Source: Apiospora phragmitis (Eukaryota; Ascomycota; Sordariomycetes; Amphisphaeriales; Apiosporaceae). From it: 64,000 nt of DNA. Within the stretch, counting starts at the first letter, position 1. Each line of letters starts with the position of its first letter. The notes under the pieces were generated by a model, which was given only the letters and a program-made list of their open reading frames with translations, was not told the DNA's origin and ran no database searches. Both the position numbers and the translations under genes were made by a program. Below, piece by piece: positions 36,069 through 48,260 of the stretch. The DNA lies in NCBI GenBank assembly GCA_038363925.1, contig JAQQWL010000011.1, positions 3,720,001-3,784,000 on the forward strand, given 5' to 3'.

Positions 36069-36868
36069 ATGGAACCCAGCTACTTGCCCTTTTTCGCGTT
36101 TGGGGAGGATGACGTCTCGTAAGTCCTCTGCTGCCAGAACCCCGTGGAAGTCAGGTACTAACGAGCCTACCAGACCTGAAGCTCACCGGATTGGCCTCAG
36201 CATGGTAGGCAAGGCCGATGGAGAGCTGTCCGTCACCCAGCCTTACCCTCTATACTTCGCGCTGCGGCGGCCGGCAGAAGGGGATGGCAAACCCTTCATA
36301 TTTCAATGGGACCCCTATACCGATGCGCTTCGCAACGCACAGCTCGTGTTAATTCGTATAACGGACCGCGGTCCAGAGAGGGTCGCGGTCGAACCCCTGG
36401 CCGCCGCCGCGAATCCAAGACCCGACACTCTGCTCGTGCACGACTATGCCGAGAATCTCCAGGACCTGCGGCCGGGCGGCGAGGTCACAATACACACGAC
36501 CCTGGCCGGCAACTACCAGCGGCTTCTCGTGCCCGGCGAGCGATACGTGCTGCTCTGGCGTGGGGCCGAGATCGCCATGTGGGGCTCCCGGCAGCCTCGC
36601 GGACCACCGCGGCGAAACGCTGGAATCCCAGCACATCAGAAAAACCAAGCTACCACCACTGATTCTCTCCGCTAGTAGTAGTAGTGTTGTCACGTTCACG
36701 ACACGACAGGAAGCGGTACCGTGGCCGCAGCGACCGGCGGAGACGGAGACGACAAGCGAGGCAGACTTCCAGCGCGCGAACTCGAGAGAGGAAAAGTGGC
36801 GCCGCGAGGAACTTCGGAGGAGCCCCCAGCCTTCGCCGCCGCCTAGACACCCGTCCGAAAGAGTGTAA
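36069..36868 (+). CDS. Uncharacterised fungal protein, unit 1 of a tandem paralog pair (frameshifted)
   Basis: I do not recognise a named domain. Exon 1 (36069-36118, MEPSYLPFFAFGEDDVS) joins exon 2 at 36174 through a GTAAGT intron with a TACTAAC branch. The protein then reads LSMVGKADGELSVTQPYPLYFALRRP, a FIFQWDPYTDALRNAQLVLIRI strand, an LQDLRPGGEVTIHTTLAG block and LVPGERYVLLWRGAEIAMW. At the G-run 36581-36584 the frame that stays similar to the neighbour changes by one base. Frame 1 ends at 36675, while the alternative frame continues as GSLADHRGETLES and ends at 36868 with an Arg/Pro-rich tail. The second unit (36971-37639) has the same block order with WWDWGTKGDHRDT at this point. An extra G or a real mutation explains it. 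Function unknown. Confidence 0.55.
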
Positions 36869-36970
36869 GAGTCTCCATTGCCGTTCTTCGTTTGAAATTC
36901 ACTGTAGTCCCCCCCTCTTTATTTTTGGTAGGCTGACTAACGCTCGACGAAACAAAGTGCCGGGGCCTCG

Positions 36971-37639
36971 ATGCTAAGCATGGAGATTACTTGCCCCGCC
37001 GAGTGGACGTCAGAGGTCGTAATAAACCTCGGTGTAAAAGTGACCTACCATGGGGAGGTCGCAGGGGCGGCAGCCGAGGCGGGGGCAGGGGGAGAGGGGG
37101 GCAACGGCAGCCGCCCCATCGTGTTCCACATGCAGGCGTTCGAGACGGACACTTGCGACAGCCCGCGCGAGGGCATGCGGCTTTACCGACTCCTTCGCCG
37201 TGGCGGCAGCAGCAGCAGCAGCAGCGCCGGCAGCGTGGAAGACAAGTGGGAGTGGTGCGGTCCCGACAACGGCTTCGGCATGTTCGAAGGGCTGGACGTG
37301 GTCGTCGGCGTCGGCGCCGAGGACGATGAGCCCAATAGCGACCGCTTTGCAAGCCTACGGCCCGGTGAGTCCTGGATCGCGCCGCGGCGCCGCGTCCAGA
37401 ACGGCGCAAGCTGGACCAGCCTCCCCGAGGATGCCGCGGTCGGTGACCGGTTCAAGTACGTCTGCAAGGGCGCCGTGGTCAGCTGGTGGGACTGGGGCAC
37501 CAAAGGCGACCACCGCGACACGGTGGTCAAGCTTCCATGCTGGATCGCCGGCAAGGTCCAAGAGCCAAAGGATGATGACGGGCGGCTGCAGCTGGTAGTG
37601 CCGGTATCTAACGAGGTTGAGTTCACGTATCGGGGGTGA
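36971..37639 (+). CDS. Uncharacterised fungal protein, unit 2 of a tandem paralog pair
   Basis: 222 aa in one exon, starting MLSMEITCPAEW. It parallels the upstream gene block by block: a beta-rich start ending VKVTYHGEV, RPIVFHMQAFETD, then FASLRPGESWIAPRRRVQNG, DRFKYVCKGAVVSWWDWGTKGDHRD, and a final strand VVPVSNEVEFTYRG. A Ser run (about residues 78-83) and Gly/Ala-rich stretches interrupt it. No signal peptide or transmembrane segment is seen. Composition suggests an all-beta intracellular protein. It lies about 100 bp after the end of the first unit on the same strand, consistent with local duplication. An alternative is that both units form one gene joined by an intron; no clear signal decides this. 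Confidence 0.6.
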   Translation: MLSMEITCPAEWTSEVVINLGVKVTYHGEVAGAAAEAGAGGEGGNGSRPIVFHMQAFETDTCDSPREGMRLYRLLRRGGSSSSSSAGSVEDKWEWCGPDNGFGMFEGLDVVVGVGAEDDEPNSDRFASLRPGESWIAPRRRVQNGASWTSLPEDAAVGDRFKYVCKGAVVSWWDWGTKGDHRDTVVKLPCWIAGKVQEPKDDDGRLQLVVPVSNEVEFTYRG

Positions 37640-38763
37640 GCGCGCTAAGAATGCAGTTCTGAATACGGAGTAGGTAATGCAGGTACGGTAGGTATTCATT
37701 AGATACATATGTACATGCGATAGATAGGCCTAGTGGTTTATGCACTATCATGGACCTCAGCCACCTATCCATTTTACATAATACTCCCAGAAACATCGGG
37801 GGGAATGGAGAGGGGCATGGGGAAAACGTGTCAATGACAACGAATTGATTAACTGTCGGTCTGTGTTTATACTAAGAGATAGTCATTTAAAGCATGCACC
37901 CGAGCCGCGTCGTAATTTCCTCCTTTCCTCGTCTCTATATATGAGCAATCGCATTCCCCGGGTTTTGCGCGTCGGCTCAACAATTTGCGAAACTCACCGC
38001 TCAGGAACCAACAAGACAAGAGACGCCTTGCAGCCGGCTAAGCACGACACTAAATAGGCAAGCAAGCAAGGGCCATGTGACGCGGTCCAGGGCTGGCGGC
38101 AAAGGATGGTAGCATGCCGGCACACATTGTGCAAGGCAGGAGAAACCATTCGTCGCTGATGACACAGAGGATCGGGAAACAACCACCGTTCTGGCCAGCA
38201 AGGTATGCAGGTCGCAGAGGAAGAAAAAAAAATCCAAAACCTGGTCTCGGTCAGATCACCTGTGGGTAGGTATTATGAGCTGAGGGTAAGGTGAGGAGTG
38301 AGGGGAAGGCCATGGAAGAAACATGCATGAGCAGGATGCAGCCTACTACTGGCTAGGAGGAGGGGGTTCACCATCCTAGCCGCCATCGGATCGGTCGGGG
38401 GCACGCGATACCACTTCCACCCGCTAAGAGTATCGATTTTTACCACCCGTACATCTTGGCGGTGGAGGGGTGTACTTCCTTCTTTTTTGGCGGACACAAC
38501 CCCAGCCCTCGGAGTTCGAGTACCCTACAAAGAAGGAACGTCATCCACCCCAGGCCGTCACCTCCCCTCCTCAATCGCCCTCCCTAAGTTCCTAGGCTAG
38601 TAGGTATGGTATACTCGATTTCTTGTCCCGCGCGCACACAACTGAAATTCCTCCACCACCACTACTACTACCACCACCACCAACCCCCCTCCTCTTACAC
38701 CAACCACCCCGTCCACCGATCATGAACCGGTAGATCCAAAAGGCGAAACTCTCGTTCGGCACA
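37640..38763. other. Intergenic region
   Basis: About 1.1 kb without a supported gene. It contains a poly-A run near 38223 and a CCACCACCA-type microsatellite at 38652-38685 within the leader of the next gene. Confidence 0.5.
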
Positions 38764-39618
38764 ATGACCGGCTCACCCTCAACTCTCGTATGGACTTGCA
38801 TCCTAGTCGTTGGTGCGCAGACTGTCGTGAGCTACTCGCGCGCCTACATAGTGGCGCCGCGTGAGGTCGCCACCTTCATTGACGCTGTCGACTTCTCCAT
38901 ACAGGAGAACGAGAGTTACGACCGGGATGTGGCCAACGTGCCACGGCTCGAAGACAAGATGCGCCTGGGTCGTTTACTCCGCGAGATCCAGAGGGGTGGT
39001 GACGACCTGCGCGACGACTTGAACAAGCTGCTGGTCAAGGAGGACGGGGTGACGCTCAAGATGAGTGCGCGCATCCTGTGGGCGGGGCACCGCACCGAGC
39101 TGGAAGACCGCGTGCGCAGGCTGGACCTCTTGCGCATGCGCTTCCTTGTCGTCTACATGGGCGTCATCTCCACGGCGGCTGGAGAACGCGAGAAGCACGC
39201 CGAGAAGACGCTCACCCGAAACCTGGAGAAGACGGCGGCCATGATGCGGGAACAGCCAAGGCCTGCTACCGCCAGTCCAAAGAGTCTGCTTGAGAGCGTC
39301 AACGAAGACATCAACAAGAAACCGCCGCTGAGGCGACTCACGACATCGGCCATAGGCCACACGGAGAAGACCACACCGCCCCACCGGGCAGGATGGCTCG
39401 GCGTCGTGCAAGAGCTGCAGAGGTCACCCATGCTGAAGCGAAGGCACGCGTCCATCGAAAACGCAATGGCGATGCGCACACCGCCCCCAACCCCTACTAC
39501 AAGTATGACACCTCTATTTGAGAAGACAACTCTATTTGACAAGACACCCCCACCATCGCCAAGCGCACGACGATATCCGAGTACCCCGGAATACACGACC
39601 ATTACACAAAATCCCTGA
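38764..39618 (+). CDS. Hypothetical protein with N-terminal membrane anchor
   Basis: A 284-aa single-exon open frame with biased GC-rich codons, supporting real coding. Residues about 8-28 (LVWTCILVVGAQTVVSYSRAY) form one hydrophobic anchor or uncleaved signal. The middle (about 40-165) is strongly charged and helical, with heptad-like spacing (RLGRLLREIQRGGDDLRDDLNKLLVKED, then RTELEDRVRRLDLLRMRF), suggesting coiled coils. The C-terminal third is basic and Pro/Thr/Ser-rich and probably disordered, with a near-repeat TPLFEKT/TLFDKT followed by TPPPSPS; these Ser/Thr-Pro sites could be kinase targets. I recognise no family. A lineage-restricted fungal protein is the best description. Confidence 0.6.
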   Translation: MTGSPSTLVWTCILVVGAQTVVSYSRAYIVAPREVATFIDAVDFSIQENESYDRDVANVPRLEDKMRLGRLLREIQRGGDDLRDDLNKLLVKEDGVTLKMSARILWAGHRTELEDRVRRLDLLRMRFLVVYMGVISTAAGEREKHAEKTLTRNLEKTAAMMREQPRPATASPKSLLESVNEDINKKPPLRRLTTSAIGHTEKTTPPHRAGWLGVVQELQRSPMLKRRHASIENAMAMRTPPPTPTTSMTPLFEKTTLFDKTPPPSPSARRYPSTPEYTTITQNP

Positions 39619-40096
39619 TGATGAAAACCCATGACGAAAGATGAGAACTAACGACATGAACAATGACCGTACTCGACGATTTTCCCTATATCACCATGCA
39701 TTCTACCTAGATTATGCATTTACGTTATAGCAGACCCGTCCTACTTTTGGGCAGCTGCTTTTCACTTCTCTATCGCAATTTAGATACCCCCTTACACACC
39801 CCTTTTCGCATTTACACTTCCCCCTTCCCTGATCCTTCCTACCGCCATATCACAGCATTGCCCTTGACACACATCATCATTCGGTTACAAAGGAGGTGCG
39901 GAGATTTCATGTATAATCCAGTCATGTGGTGAGATTGGTATGAAGGAGTCGCAAAGTCTTGGAAGCAGTATATAGATGCACATACCGCATACAGTAGTAT
40001 ATTTATACAATGAGTATGTTATGAACAATACCTGCGTACTACTCCCGGTTTTGGTGACCTGAAGTCTGTACACACTTCTCACTCAACCCTTAACCC
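39619..40096. other. Convergent intergenic region
   Basis: AT-rich 3' flanks of the hypothetical and AhpD-like genes. Nothing else seen. Confidence 0.4.
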
Positions 40097-40924
40097 TTAG
40101 TGATGAGCGTCGTCCGGTCCACTTCCATTTTTCTCGCCAACTGTGTAAAGTGCGGTGATATTAGTAAACCAGTTACATATGGCACAAGCAGTTCACGAGT
40201 TTTGGAAGGGTTCGAACTACTTACCGTCCAGCGCAACCAAAAAGCGGCTGACGCAGTTGTAGGCACTGACCGTGGCCACCACCTCGACGACTTCTCTCTC
40301 GTTGAAATGCTTCCGCAGCTCCGCGAACGTCTCGTCCCGGACCCGTACGTTCCGCGTCATCTCGTCCGTGACCCGCAGCACCGCCCACTCGGCGGCGCCC
40401 AGCCCGACGGCCTCGCGCTCCTCGGGGGTGACGGCGCCGTCGGCCAGCTCGCCCGGCCGCCCCTTGACGATCTCGTCCAGCGCCCGTTGGGAGACCCCCG
40501 CGTCGGCGGCCAGCGGCGCGTGGTGGGCCCACTCGTACCACGCCCCGTTCACGACGGCCACGCGCGAGATGGCCAGCTCGCGCACCGACGCCGGCAGCGT
40601 CGTCCGCGTCCGCACCGCGCCCAGGAACGAGTTCCAGCCGTCGGCCACGGGCGGCGCGTGCAGCAGCGCCAGGTCCAGCGGCTGCAGGGGGCGCGGCGCG
40701 CGGCGCGCCCGCACGCGCTCGATGATTTGCATGTTCTCGGCGCTCGTGGCGGCGGGTGGGGGGTCGGCTGTGTAGGGGATGCGCATCTTGGGGGCTTGGG
40801 ATGTAGAGAGGGCTCGGGGATGCGTGTTGCTGTAAATTGGGTATGGCGATGCTCGTGGTAGCGATGGAGCTAGGGGTCTGTTGATGAGTTTGGCTACACG
40901 ATGGGTGAGGCAGGGTGGTGGCAT
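40097..40924 (-). CDS. AhpD / carboxymuconolactone decarboxylase-like protein
   Basis: Exons 40924-40225 and 40140-40097 give 247 aa; the intron is GTAAGT..ACAG and the second exon adds VGEKNGSGPDDAHH. The core has the CMD-family helical pattern: PLDLALLHAPPVADGWNSFLGAVRT, LPASVRELAISRVAVVNGAWYEWAHHAPLA and a terminal VATVSAYNCVSRFLVALD. The NGxxYEWxxH signature is present. There is no CxxC of peroxidase-type AhpD, so a gamma-carboxymuconolactone-decarboxylase-like or unknown role is more likely. The first 45 residues are rich in Arg, Ser and Pro and nearly free of acids, which could be a mitochondrial presequence; alternatively translation may start at the internal MRIPYT. Its promoter faces the transposon block, whose TIR is about 100 bp away. 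Confidence 0.82.
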
Positions 40925-41022
40925 AGGAACTTCAGTATATGCTAGGAAGGTTTAAGAAAGAGAAGAAGCTTCACCCATACATACATATATACGACGTATA
41001 ATTCAGTTCAATACGGCTAACG

Positions 41023-41042
41023 TACCCCACAAGTGAATTGAA
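41023..41042 (+). repeat. Left TIR of pogo-type transposon
   Basis: CCCCACAAGTGAATTGAACA, preceded by TA. It is an exact inverted copy of 50498-50517. Confidence 0.92.
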
Positions 41043-41148
41043 CACTTCCTAAGACCTGGTATAACTAAGTATAAATTAATTCCACCATAACGTATTTAAT
41101 ATCTTAAAATTAATCGGAATCCTCATCTCTAGATACTTCTATATCATT

Positions 41149-41420
41149 CTAACAGGTACGAGCATTATGCCCGGGCTCTCCGTAGATTCTATAGCGCTGT
41201 GAGCGCGTCCTAAACGTCCCTGTACGACCACTCCTCTGACGCGATTCGTCTTGTAACTGTCTATCGACGTCCTTTTAAGACTATAGGTCTTCTCTAGCTT
41301 ATATACGAAGTGATCCTCTATCCTGTAGCCGTTTCTTTTTCGTACGGCGGCGCCGGTTAAGTATTTTATTCGCCTCTCGTAATACGGTTACCTCACCTTT
41401 TAATAGAGCGAGCCGGTATA
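41149..41420 (-). pseudogene. Transposase C-terminal relic (Fot1/pogo type)
   Basis: Minus-strand translation ends at a TAG (41151-41149) with GEPGHNARTC. Upstream are a Lys/Arg-rich RRRRTKKKRLQ block and a KDVDRQLQDE-like segment, the characteristic order of fungal pogo transposases. Two expected zinc-knuckle cysteines are tyrosines, as RIP-type G-to-A changes would produce, and in-frame stops interrupt the rest. The DDE core lay further upstream and is destroyed by the Gypsy insertion and RIP. Confidence 0.75.
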
Positions 41421-42034
41421 TAACCTGCGTTATACCTTTCGTAATTTAGCTAAGCTTAGCTAAAATTAATATTAAAAAGCTATTTTAATATCGCGCGATT
41501 CGATTTTTAACGTACTCGGTTTAAAATTAAGCTTTAATTAAGTTATTTAAGGTTTTTAATTCCTAGGGTATAAGTAGGCCGGAAGAGGTCGCTAAAGGCG
41601 TCGATATATGTAGCTTTATATTTAATTATAAAATAATATATTCTAGGTCGTACGGTATAAGTCTTGCCCCTTAGAAACCTCCCTAGATATTTAAAACGGT
41701 AAAAATCGCCTAGAACGCTTTTAAGAACATTAGTAAAAAGTCCTCTTTTAAAATATAAGTGAAATACGCCCGTATAAAACGCTTAATTTCTTTCTCGTAT
41801 AACTTTTTTAATATATAAAAACAGCTAATATTAAGAGGTTAAAGTTTATACGATAAATAAGAAAGTATATAAAGTATAATAATCGAGTTCTTTTTATAAT
41901 AAAGCTTAAAAGTTATTAAGTAATAGCTCTTATAGTTATTAAAGACTAATAGGCGATAAATATCTTTCGTATAAGACTTTATATACTTATTAAAGTATTA
42001 AATCTAGTCCTCGCTTCTCTCGTTCATAGTCTAG

Positions 42035-42039
42035 CCGTT
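42035..42039. repeat. 5-bp target-site duplication, left copy (CCGTT)
   Basis: CCGTT directly precedes the left LTR. The same five bases follow the right LTR at 49697-49701. This fixes the insertion point and both element ends. Confidence 0.88.
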
Positions 42040-42703
42040 TATTATAACCCGACCTAACCATGCGGCTAAAAGACCCCACTCACCGGCACGGAACCACCAT
42101 ACCCCGAACAGGCTACGATACCACAATTACGGACCGTACCGCCAGCTATATAAATACGAAACCAGACTTTCTTTAATAACGAGTAACGCTATTACCACGC
42201 CCGGCGATAGGGCGAACGCGCTTATAAAGTAATAGCGATCGATAGTAAATTACATAGCACGGTAAACGCTTAAATAAGATTATTAAGTAGTATAAAGCGT
42301 AATTAAGAGCGGTTACTAAGTAGTATAAAGCGTGATTAAAAACGATTATTAAATAATATTAAATATGTTTAAAAGAGATTACTAAGCGGTAATAAATTAA
42401 TAAAAAAAATTAAATATATAATAATAAATATTTCCTTTAATATATTTTATATAAATATTCTTTATTTTAATAATTAATTTAAATATTAATTTTAATTTAT
42501 TAATAAAGTAAATAGTTTTAATAAAACTATTATAAATACTTCTAAACTTATATACCTTAATTACTTTCGTTTTTACGAATTATTACTTATTATATTAATA
42601 AAAGCGACTTTTATCGCATATTTAAATATTTTTTCGTATTATTAATATAAACCCTAATATATCTTATTAAGTTTCTTTTAAAACCTAGATAATATTCGTT
42701 ATA
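42040..42703 (+). repeat. Left LTR of Gypsy element
   Basis: 664-bp 5' long terminal repeat beginning TATTATAACCCGAC and ending CGTTATA; the terminal dinucleotides TA..TA look like RIP products of TG..CA. It aligns over its length with 49064-49696, sharing for example ACGGACCGTACCGCCA and AACGAGTAACGCTATTAC. Confidence 0.88.
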
Positions 42704-45700
42704 TTTTAATTACTTTTATTTTTACGAGTTATTATTTAAACTTTTAAGTAATAATATTATAAGAATTATATTTATACTTAACCCTAATAATACCGTCCGA
42801 TAAGGAAAGACTCTTATCGCCACCCTTAGTACCTCCTAACGGGACCCTGCTATAGACGTCGATAACAACGATAATAACGACGAGCCTACACGATAAGCGC
42901 TAGCTAAACGAATTAAGGAATTCAAATAAAAGAGCGCTAATTATTAGTATTACTACGTTAAGCTCGAAAAAGAGCGTAACGAGCTCCTAATTAAAGGTAT
43001 CTTAAAATAAACACCTTATAATATTAATAAGTTACGCGAAAAAATACGTCTTTTTTATATAGCTATTAATATTATTTAAACCCCTATTATATTAAAAAAA
43101 GGTATAAAGATTAACACGTTAACCCCTTTTAACGAAATAAGCGGAAACTTCCGAAACTTTTTTATATAAATTAAAACCTATTAACGATTTTATAAAAAAA
43201 CGTTCTAAAATTTTACTTAACAAGTTATTTACGCTACTTTGTTTTTTAAAAATAAAATACTCGCTTAGTTCGAACCCTATTTAAACAAACTCGTAAAGAA
43301 TGATTAATAAATTAAACTATACCGCATAAAGGTATAATATATTTTTAAAAATTACGACGGCTTCGAATAAGCCTTTAAATTATTTTTTTAAAACCTCGAT
43401 AAAAAGCGATAAACAGAGAAAGAACTTAAAACCTTTAAATAAAAAAGATTAACCGTTTTTTATATAACTAAGTTTCGGTATATTATAATTCGATTAAATT
43501 ATACCGAAACTATAAAAATTATAATATATTATTAAGAATTAAAAAACGATATTAAAAACGAACTTAGCCGGCTTAACGCCCCTAATAACTTTTTTTTATA
43601 TATAAAATTTATTATTAAAATTAATACCCGTATATACGAGTAACGCCGCGAGAAATAAGGCGAACCTTAATAATAAACTAATCGAACTTAAATTAATACG
43701 GGGCGATTATATTAATATAACTATATACCGCTTAAAAATATTATAGCGTATAGTTATTATAAGAAGCTTATAAATTTTAACGTTATTAAATATAATAAAT
43801 AAAATAAAAAGTTACGCAATATTTATTATAACTATTAAAAATTAAGATATTATATTTAAAAATATTAAATACTAAAAAAAAACTTTTAACGAGTTTTAAA
43901 AAAATAATATATTAATATTATTAAAATAAAAAACACTTTTATAATAATTATTAAAAATAATAACGCTATTATTAAATACGGTAATTTATTCTGAATAGCC
44001 TGCTATAATAATAAGTATACCTTTTACTTAATAAATAAAGAAGGTACCGGATAGTTTTTTAAAGCCCCGGAGGATAAAAAAAACTATAGCCGAAACGTCG
44101 CGATAATACGAAAGAAATAACCTTTTCTTTATAACGAAAATAATAATTTAATAAATAATATTATAAACTAATTAGAATAATTAATAAATTATAAACGCCT
44201 AATAAGTATATTAATAAATAAATTAATAAACGAAATCGTTAAATTTAAAAACCTTAGGACCGACGGGTAGTTAATTATCCTTAATATTTTTTACCTCGAT
44301 TGAAAATATTTATATTAAATATTTATTACGGCCGGTTTTAATTAAAAAATTTATAATAATTATATAATAAAAAATAATTTATAAATCTCTTTTATATATA
44401 AAAAATACTTTACGTTTTTATAAATTTCGTATATATATAACGCTTATATAAAACACCTCGCGGAGAAGCTCGAGTACAAATAGTTCCCTTAAAAGATCAA
44501 TAAATAACCTATTACGTAATTATACCCGGATTATATTATTAAAAAAATTTAAACGTTAACTCTAAACAAACGACGCGCGTACTTATTAATATAAAAAAAC
44601 TTACGGTAATTATAATAATATTACTTAAAAAGACGAAATTAAAAGGAGTATTTTAAAAATTAATACTTTAAATACGCTTAAGAAAAATCGCGAGCTTATA
44701 AATATTTAAAAGAAAGCGTTTAATATTTTTAAAACGTATAAGTATATATTTAATAAAAGAACTTTTTTATTATATTAAAAAACTTATAAAACGTTTATAA
44801 ATTATTACGAACTTAATAAATTTTCGAATTATTAAAAAAACCCGAGTTTTAAATATTAGGAATAATATTTCGTATAAAAAGGAGTATAAAAACACTTCTA
44901 TTAATATATTAAAAAGCGCCTTATAAGGAACGAAAAGAACAACGGCGACAATACGAGGATCGATCGTAAAATATTATTAATAACTTATAAACGCAGCGTT
45001 TAAAAAATAAACGCCGCTTATTATAAAAGGATAATAATAAACGGACTAAAATAGGTCCTTATATTAAATAATAAATAATCGAGTTATTTATAAAGATATT
45101 ATATTAATATTAAACGTAAAAAGAGTTTATATTAAAGCGTTACTCGATAACAAAATATAAAAAAACTATATTTTATTACGAATCGTTAATTACTTTAAAT
45201 TCGAATAATAGGAGAAAAACGCCTTATACCGATTTAAAACCGTCGATAAAGAATTTATAATTTATAACGATAAAGAAATACGGAAAGAAGTCGCGAACCT
45301 TCCAATCGATATCGGAAGACGTTATAAATAAATCGCGTATAATATTACAGATATCGCAAGATACGATATAATTTTAAAAATATCTTAATTACAGGTAAAT
45401 AATTTTAAAATTAATTAAAAAATAAGCTAATTTTAATAAAATATATTAAAAAGAGGTTTAATTAATAGGTAGTAATTTAAGAAATAACCCCTTAATAAAT
45501 TTAAAATTTTTAAAGTATATATTATTATTAAAAAGCTTAAGTTAAACGTTATAATAATTATATTAAAAAAGTACCGGTAATTCGAAGTATTCTTTAATAA
45601 AAAATTAAAAATAGGTTTACCGTTTTATATACGGTAAAATTATAAAATACTTTTTAAAAATAAAAAAAACCCCTATTTATATTTATATATAAATTTAATT

Positions 45701-45839
45701 AAGAGTACAAATAAGCCTTAAAAAAGTATATTACGAAAAATTTCGAAAAAGAAATTATTTAACTATTTATATTATTAATAAGCTTCCTTATCTTTTTCGT
45801 TTTAAAAAAAAGTAAAAACGGGAAACCTAAATAATATAT

Positions 45840-46830
45840 ATATATTAATTATTAAAAACTTAACGAAATTATTATTAAAAACCGATACCTTTTATTTTTA
45901 ATTAATAATTTATAAAATAAATTATTATATATTAAAATCTTTATAATATTCGACCTTTTTAATATATATAACTTAATCCGAATTAAAAAAGGAGAAAAGT
46001 AGAAAACCGCGTTTCGAACTAAGTACGGCTATTTCGAATACTAAACTATACCGTTTAATTTAATTAACATACTAGCTAACTTCTAGTCTATAATTAACCA
46101 TATATTACGAAAATACCTCGATAAGTTTATCGTAATATACCTCGATAACATCCTTATCTATTCCGAGAACAACGACCAGTACCGAAAATACATAAAACTA
46201 ATACTCTAGAAGCTATAGGATATTAACCTATTAATTAATTTAAAAAAAAGCGAATTCTATTAACGATCCGTTATTTTTATAAAATATATAATATCCTTAG
46301 GCGAAATCCGAATAAAACCTTCGAAAATCTTAATAATTAAAAAGTAACTTACGCCTATAAACGCTATAAAAATTAAATTTTTTTTAAAACTAATTAATTA
46401 TTACTAAATTTTCGTCCCCGGATTTAATAAGATAGCGATACCCTTAAACGAACTTAATAAAAAAGAACGAACTATTCTAATAAACGGAAAAAAAAATAAA
46501 GCTTTTTATAATATTAAAGAACGAATCTTTAATAAATTAATACTTTATATAATAAATCCGTTTAAACCTTTTAAAATTAAAATCGATATATCGAATTATA
46601 CGATCAAAGAATAAATAAATTAATAAAATAATAATAAAAAGTCGTACCCCGTTATATTTTTTTTAAAAAAACTTAACGGATTAGAATTAAACTATTAAAT
46701 TTATAATAAAAAATTAATAATTATTATTAAAACTTATAAAAAATAAAAATATTATTTTAACGAAATAATAAAACTAATTAAAATTTATACCGATTATAAA
46801 AACCTTATAACGTTTATTATTATTAAAGAA
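45840..46830 (+). pseudogene. Reverse transcriptase / RNase H relic
   Basis: Plus-strand translation, read through stops, gives the RT pattern: an I(K)NRY block, a KTAFRTKYGYFEY segment, and VIYLDNILIYSE at about 46132-46167, where the catalytic YLDD has become YLDN (GAC to AAC). Further on, KIDISNY near 46580 matches the start of RNase H. No intact frame is left. Confidence 0.8.
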
Positions 46831-47169
46831 TTAAATAAATAATAAATATAATAGTTTAAATTCTTTTTAAAATTTAACTTCACTATTATTTATTAAAAGG
46901 GTAACGAGAACGGCCGCGTCGACGCGCTAAGCCGATAACCGAACTATTAAAAGGAGGTTCCGTTTAAAACGCGAATAATTCTTACTTACGATTAAAACGG
47001 TAACCTCGTACCTTTAAAATAACTAAACGTTACGAATTACGTTTAATATAATAACAACTAAATTATTAAATTCTAACAACTTAACTAAACCCCCGACCCC
47101 GCGAACTACTTTAAAGATCACCTCGAAAACTATAACGGCCTCGCCTTTTACCGAAACAAGATTCATATC

Positions 47170-47660
47170 CCCGAATAATATCGCAAAGACTTCATTAAAG
47201 AATTCCATAAATATCCTACATATAGATACTAAAGGATATTCAAAACCTAAAAAAGGATTACTAAGTAATTCAACTATAAAAACTTCAAGCTAACCGTGGC
47301 TAAAGTGATCGGTAAATACAACCTCTATAACAAAGCTAAAGCTACCCAATACCGACCATACAAAGAATTATAGCCGATCCTACTATTAAATAAAGTATAA
47401 AAAACTATCGCACTTAACTTCGTTATTAAGCTGCCCTTATTAAAAGAACCCCTAATTAAGGTTAATTACGATAATATCTTAATTATTACGGATAAATTTA
47501 TAAAGTATACCTACTTCTTACCATATAAAGAATTTAGCGATATTAACGACCTAGCATATACGTTCCTCCGAACTATTATTAACTAGTACGGGTTACCCGA
47601 AATAATTATTTCCGATAAAGATAAATTATTTACCGTTAAATTTTAAAAGTTATTTATAAT
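47170..47660 (+). pseudogene. Integrase relic
   Basis: A degraded zinc-finger region with a GIFKTWKRIT-like sequence is followed by the integrase core: LNFVIKLPL, NYDNILIITDKFIKYTYFLPYKE, YGLPEIIISDKD. The first catalytic Asp of the DFV block reads Asn (GAC/GAT to AAC), as RIP would give; the SDKD block keeps its Asp. Stops interrupt the frame. Confidence 0.78.
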
Positions 47661-48260
47661 ATAATTTAGAATTAAATATAAATTATTTATAACTTACCAC
47701 CCCTAAATAAATAAATAAATCGAGCGGATAAATTAAACCCTAAAATAATACCTACGCTATTACATTAATTACGAATAAAATAATTAAATATAACTATTAC
47801 TTATAACTTAATTCGTTTATAATAATATAAATAATAAAACCACGCGTATTTTATTATTCCGAACGAACTACGGGTACAACCCGAAAATTATTAAAAAACC
47901 CTTAAAAAGAAAGCTAATATTAATCGTGATTATATAAATCGAAAAATTAAAAAAACTTTAAATTATATTATAATAAAACCTTACCTTCTTTTAATAACGA
48001 ATAAAAAGATACGCCGATTAAATAAAGTTAAAAAGACTAACCTTTAAAAAAGGAAAAAAAGTCTACTTCTTATAACGAAATATTAAAATAAAACGATTAA
48101 GTAATAAATTAAATTTTAAAAGAATAAAATTAATTACTAATTATTATTATTTAAAATAATATAAATATATATTATATTTTATATTTTATTACTCGAATTA
48201 ACGGTTAAAAAAAACTTAATTAATATATAACTAAAAGTCGAAATAAATTAATATAAATAC

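Noticed and set aside
43600..43880. Possible gag zinc knuckle in the Gypsy element
   Set aside because: Some Cys-to-Tyr-like spacing is suggestive, but not every change needed is a RIP-type change, so I could not support it.
47023..47208. Short open frame on the minus strand inside the Gypsy element
   Set aside because: By-product of RIP-altered composition; the plus strand here encodes integrase remnants.
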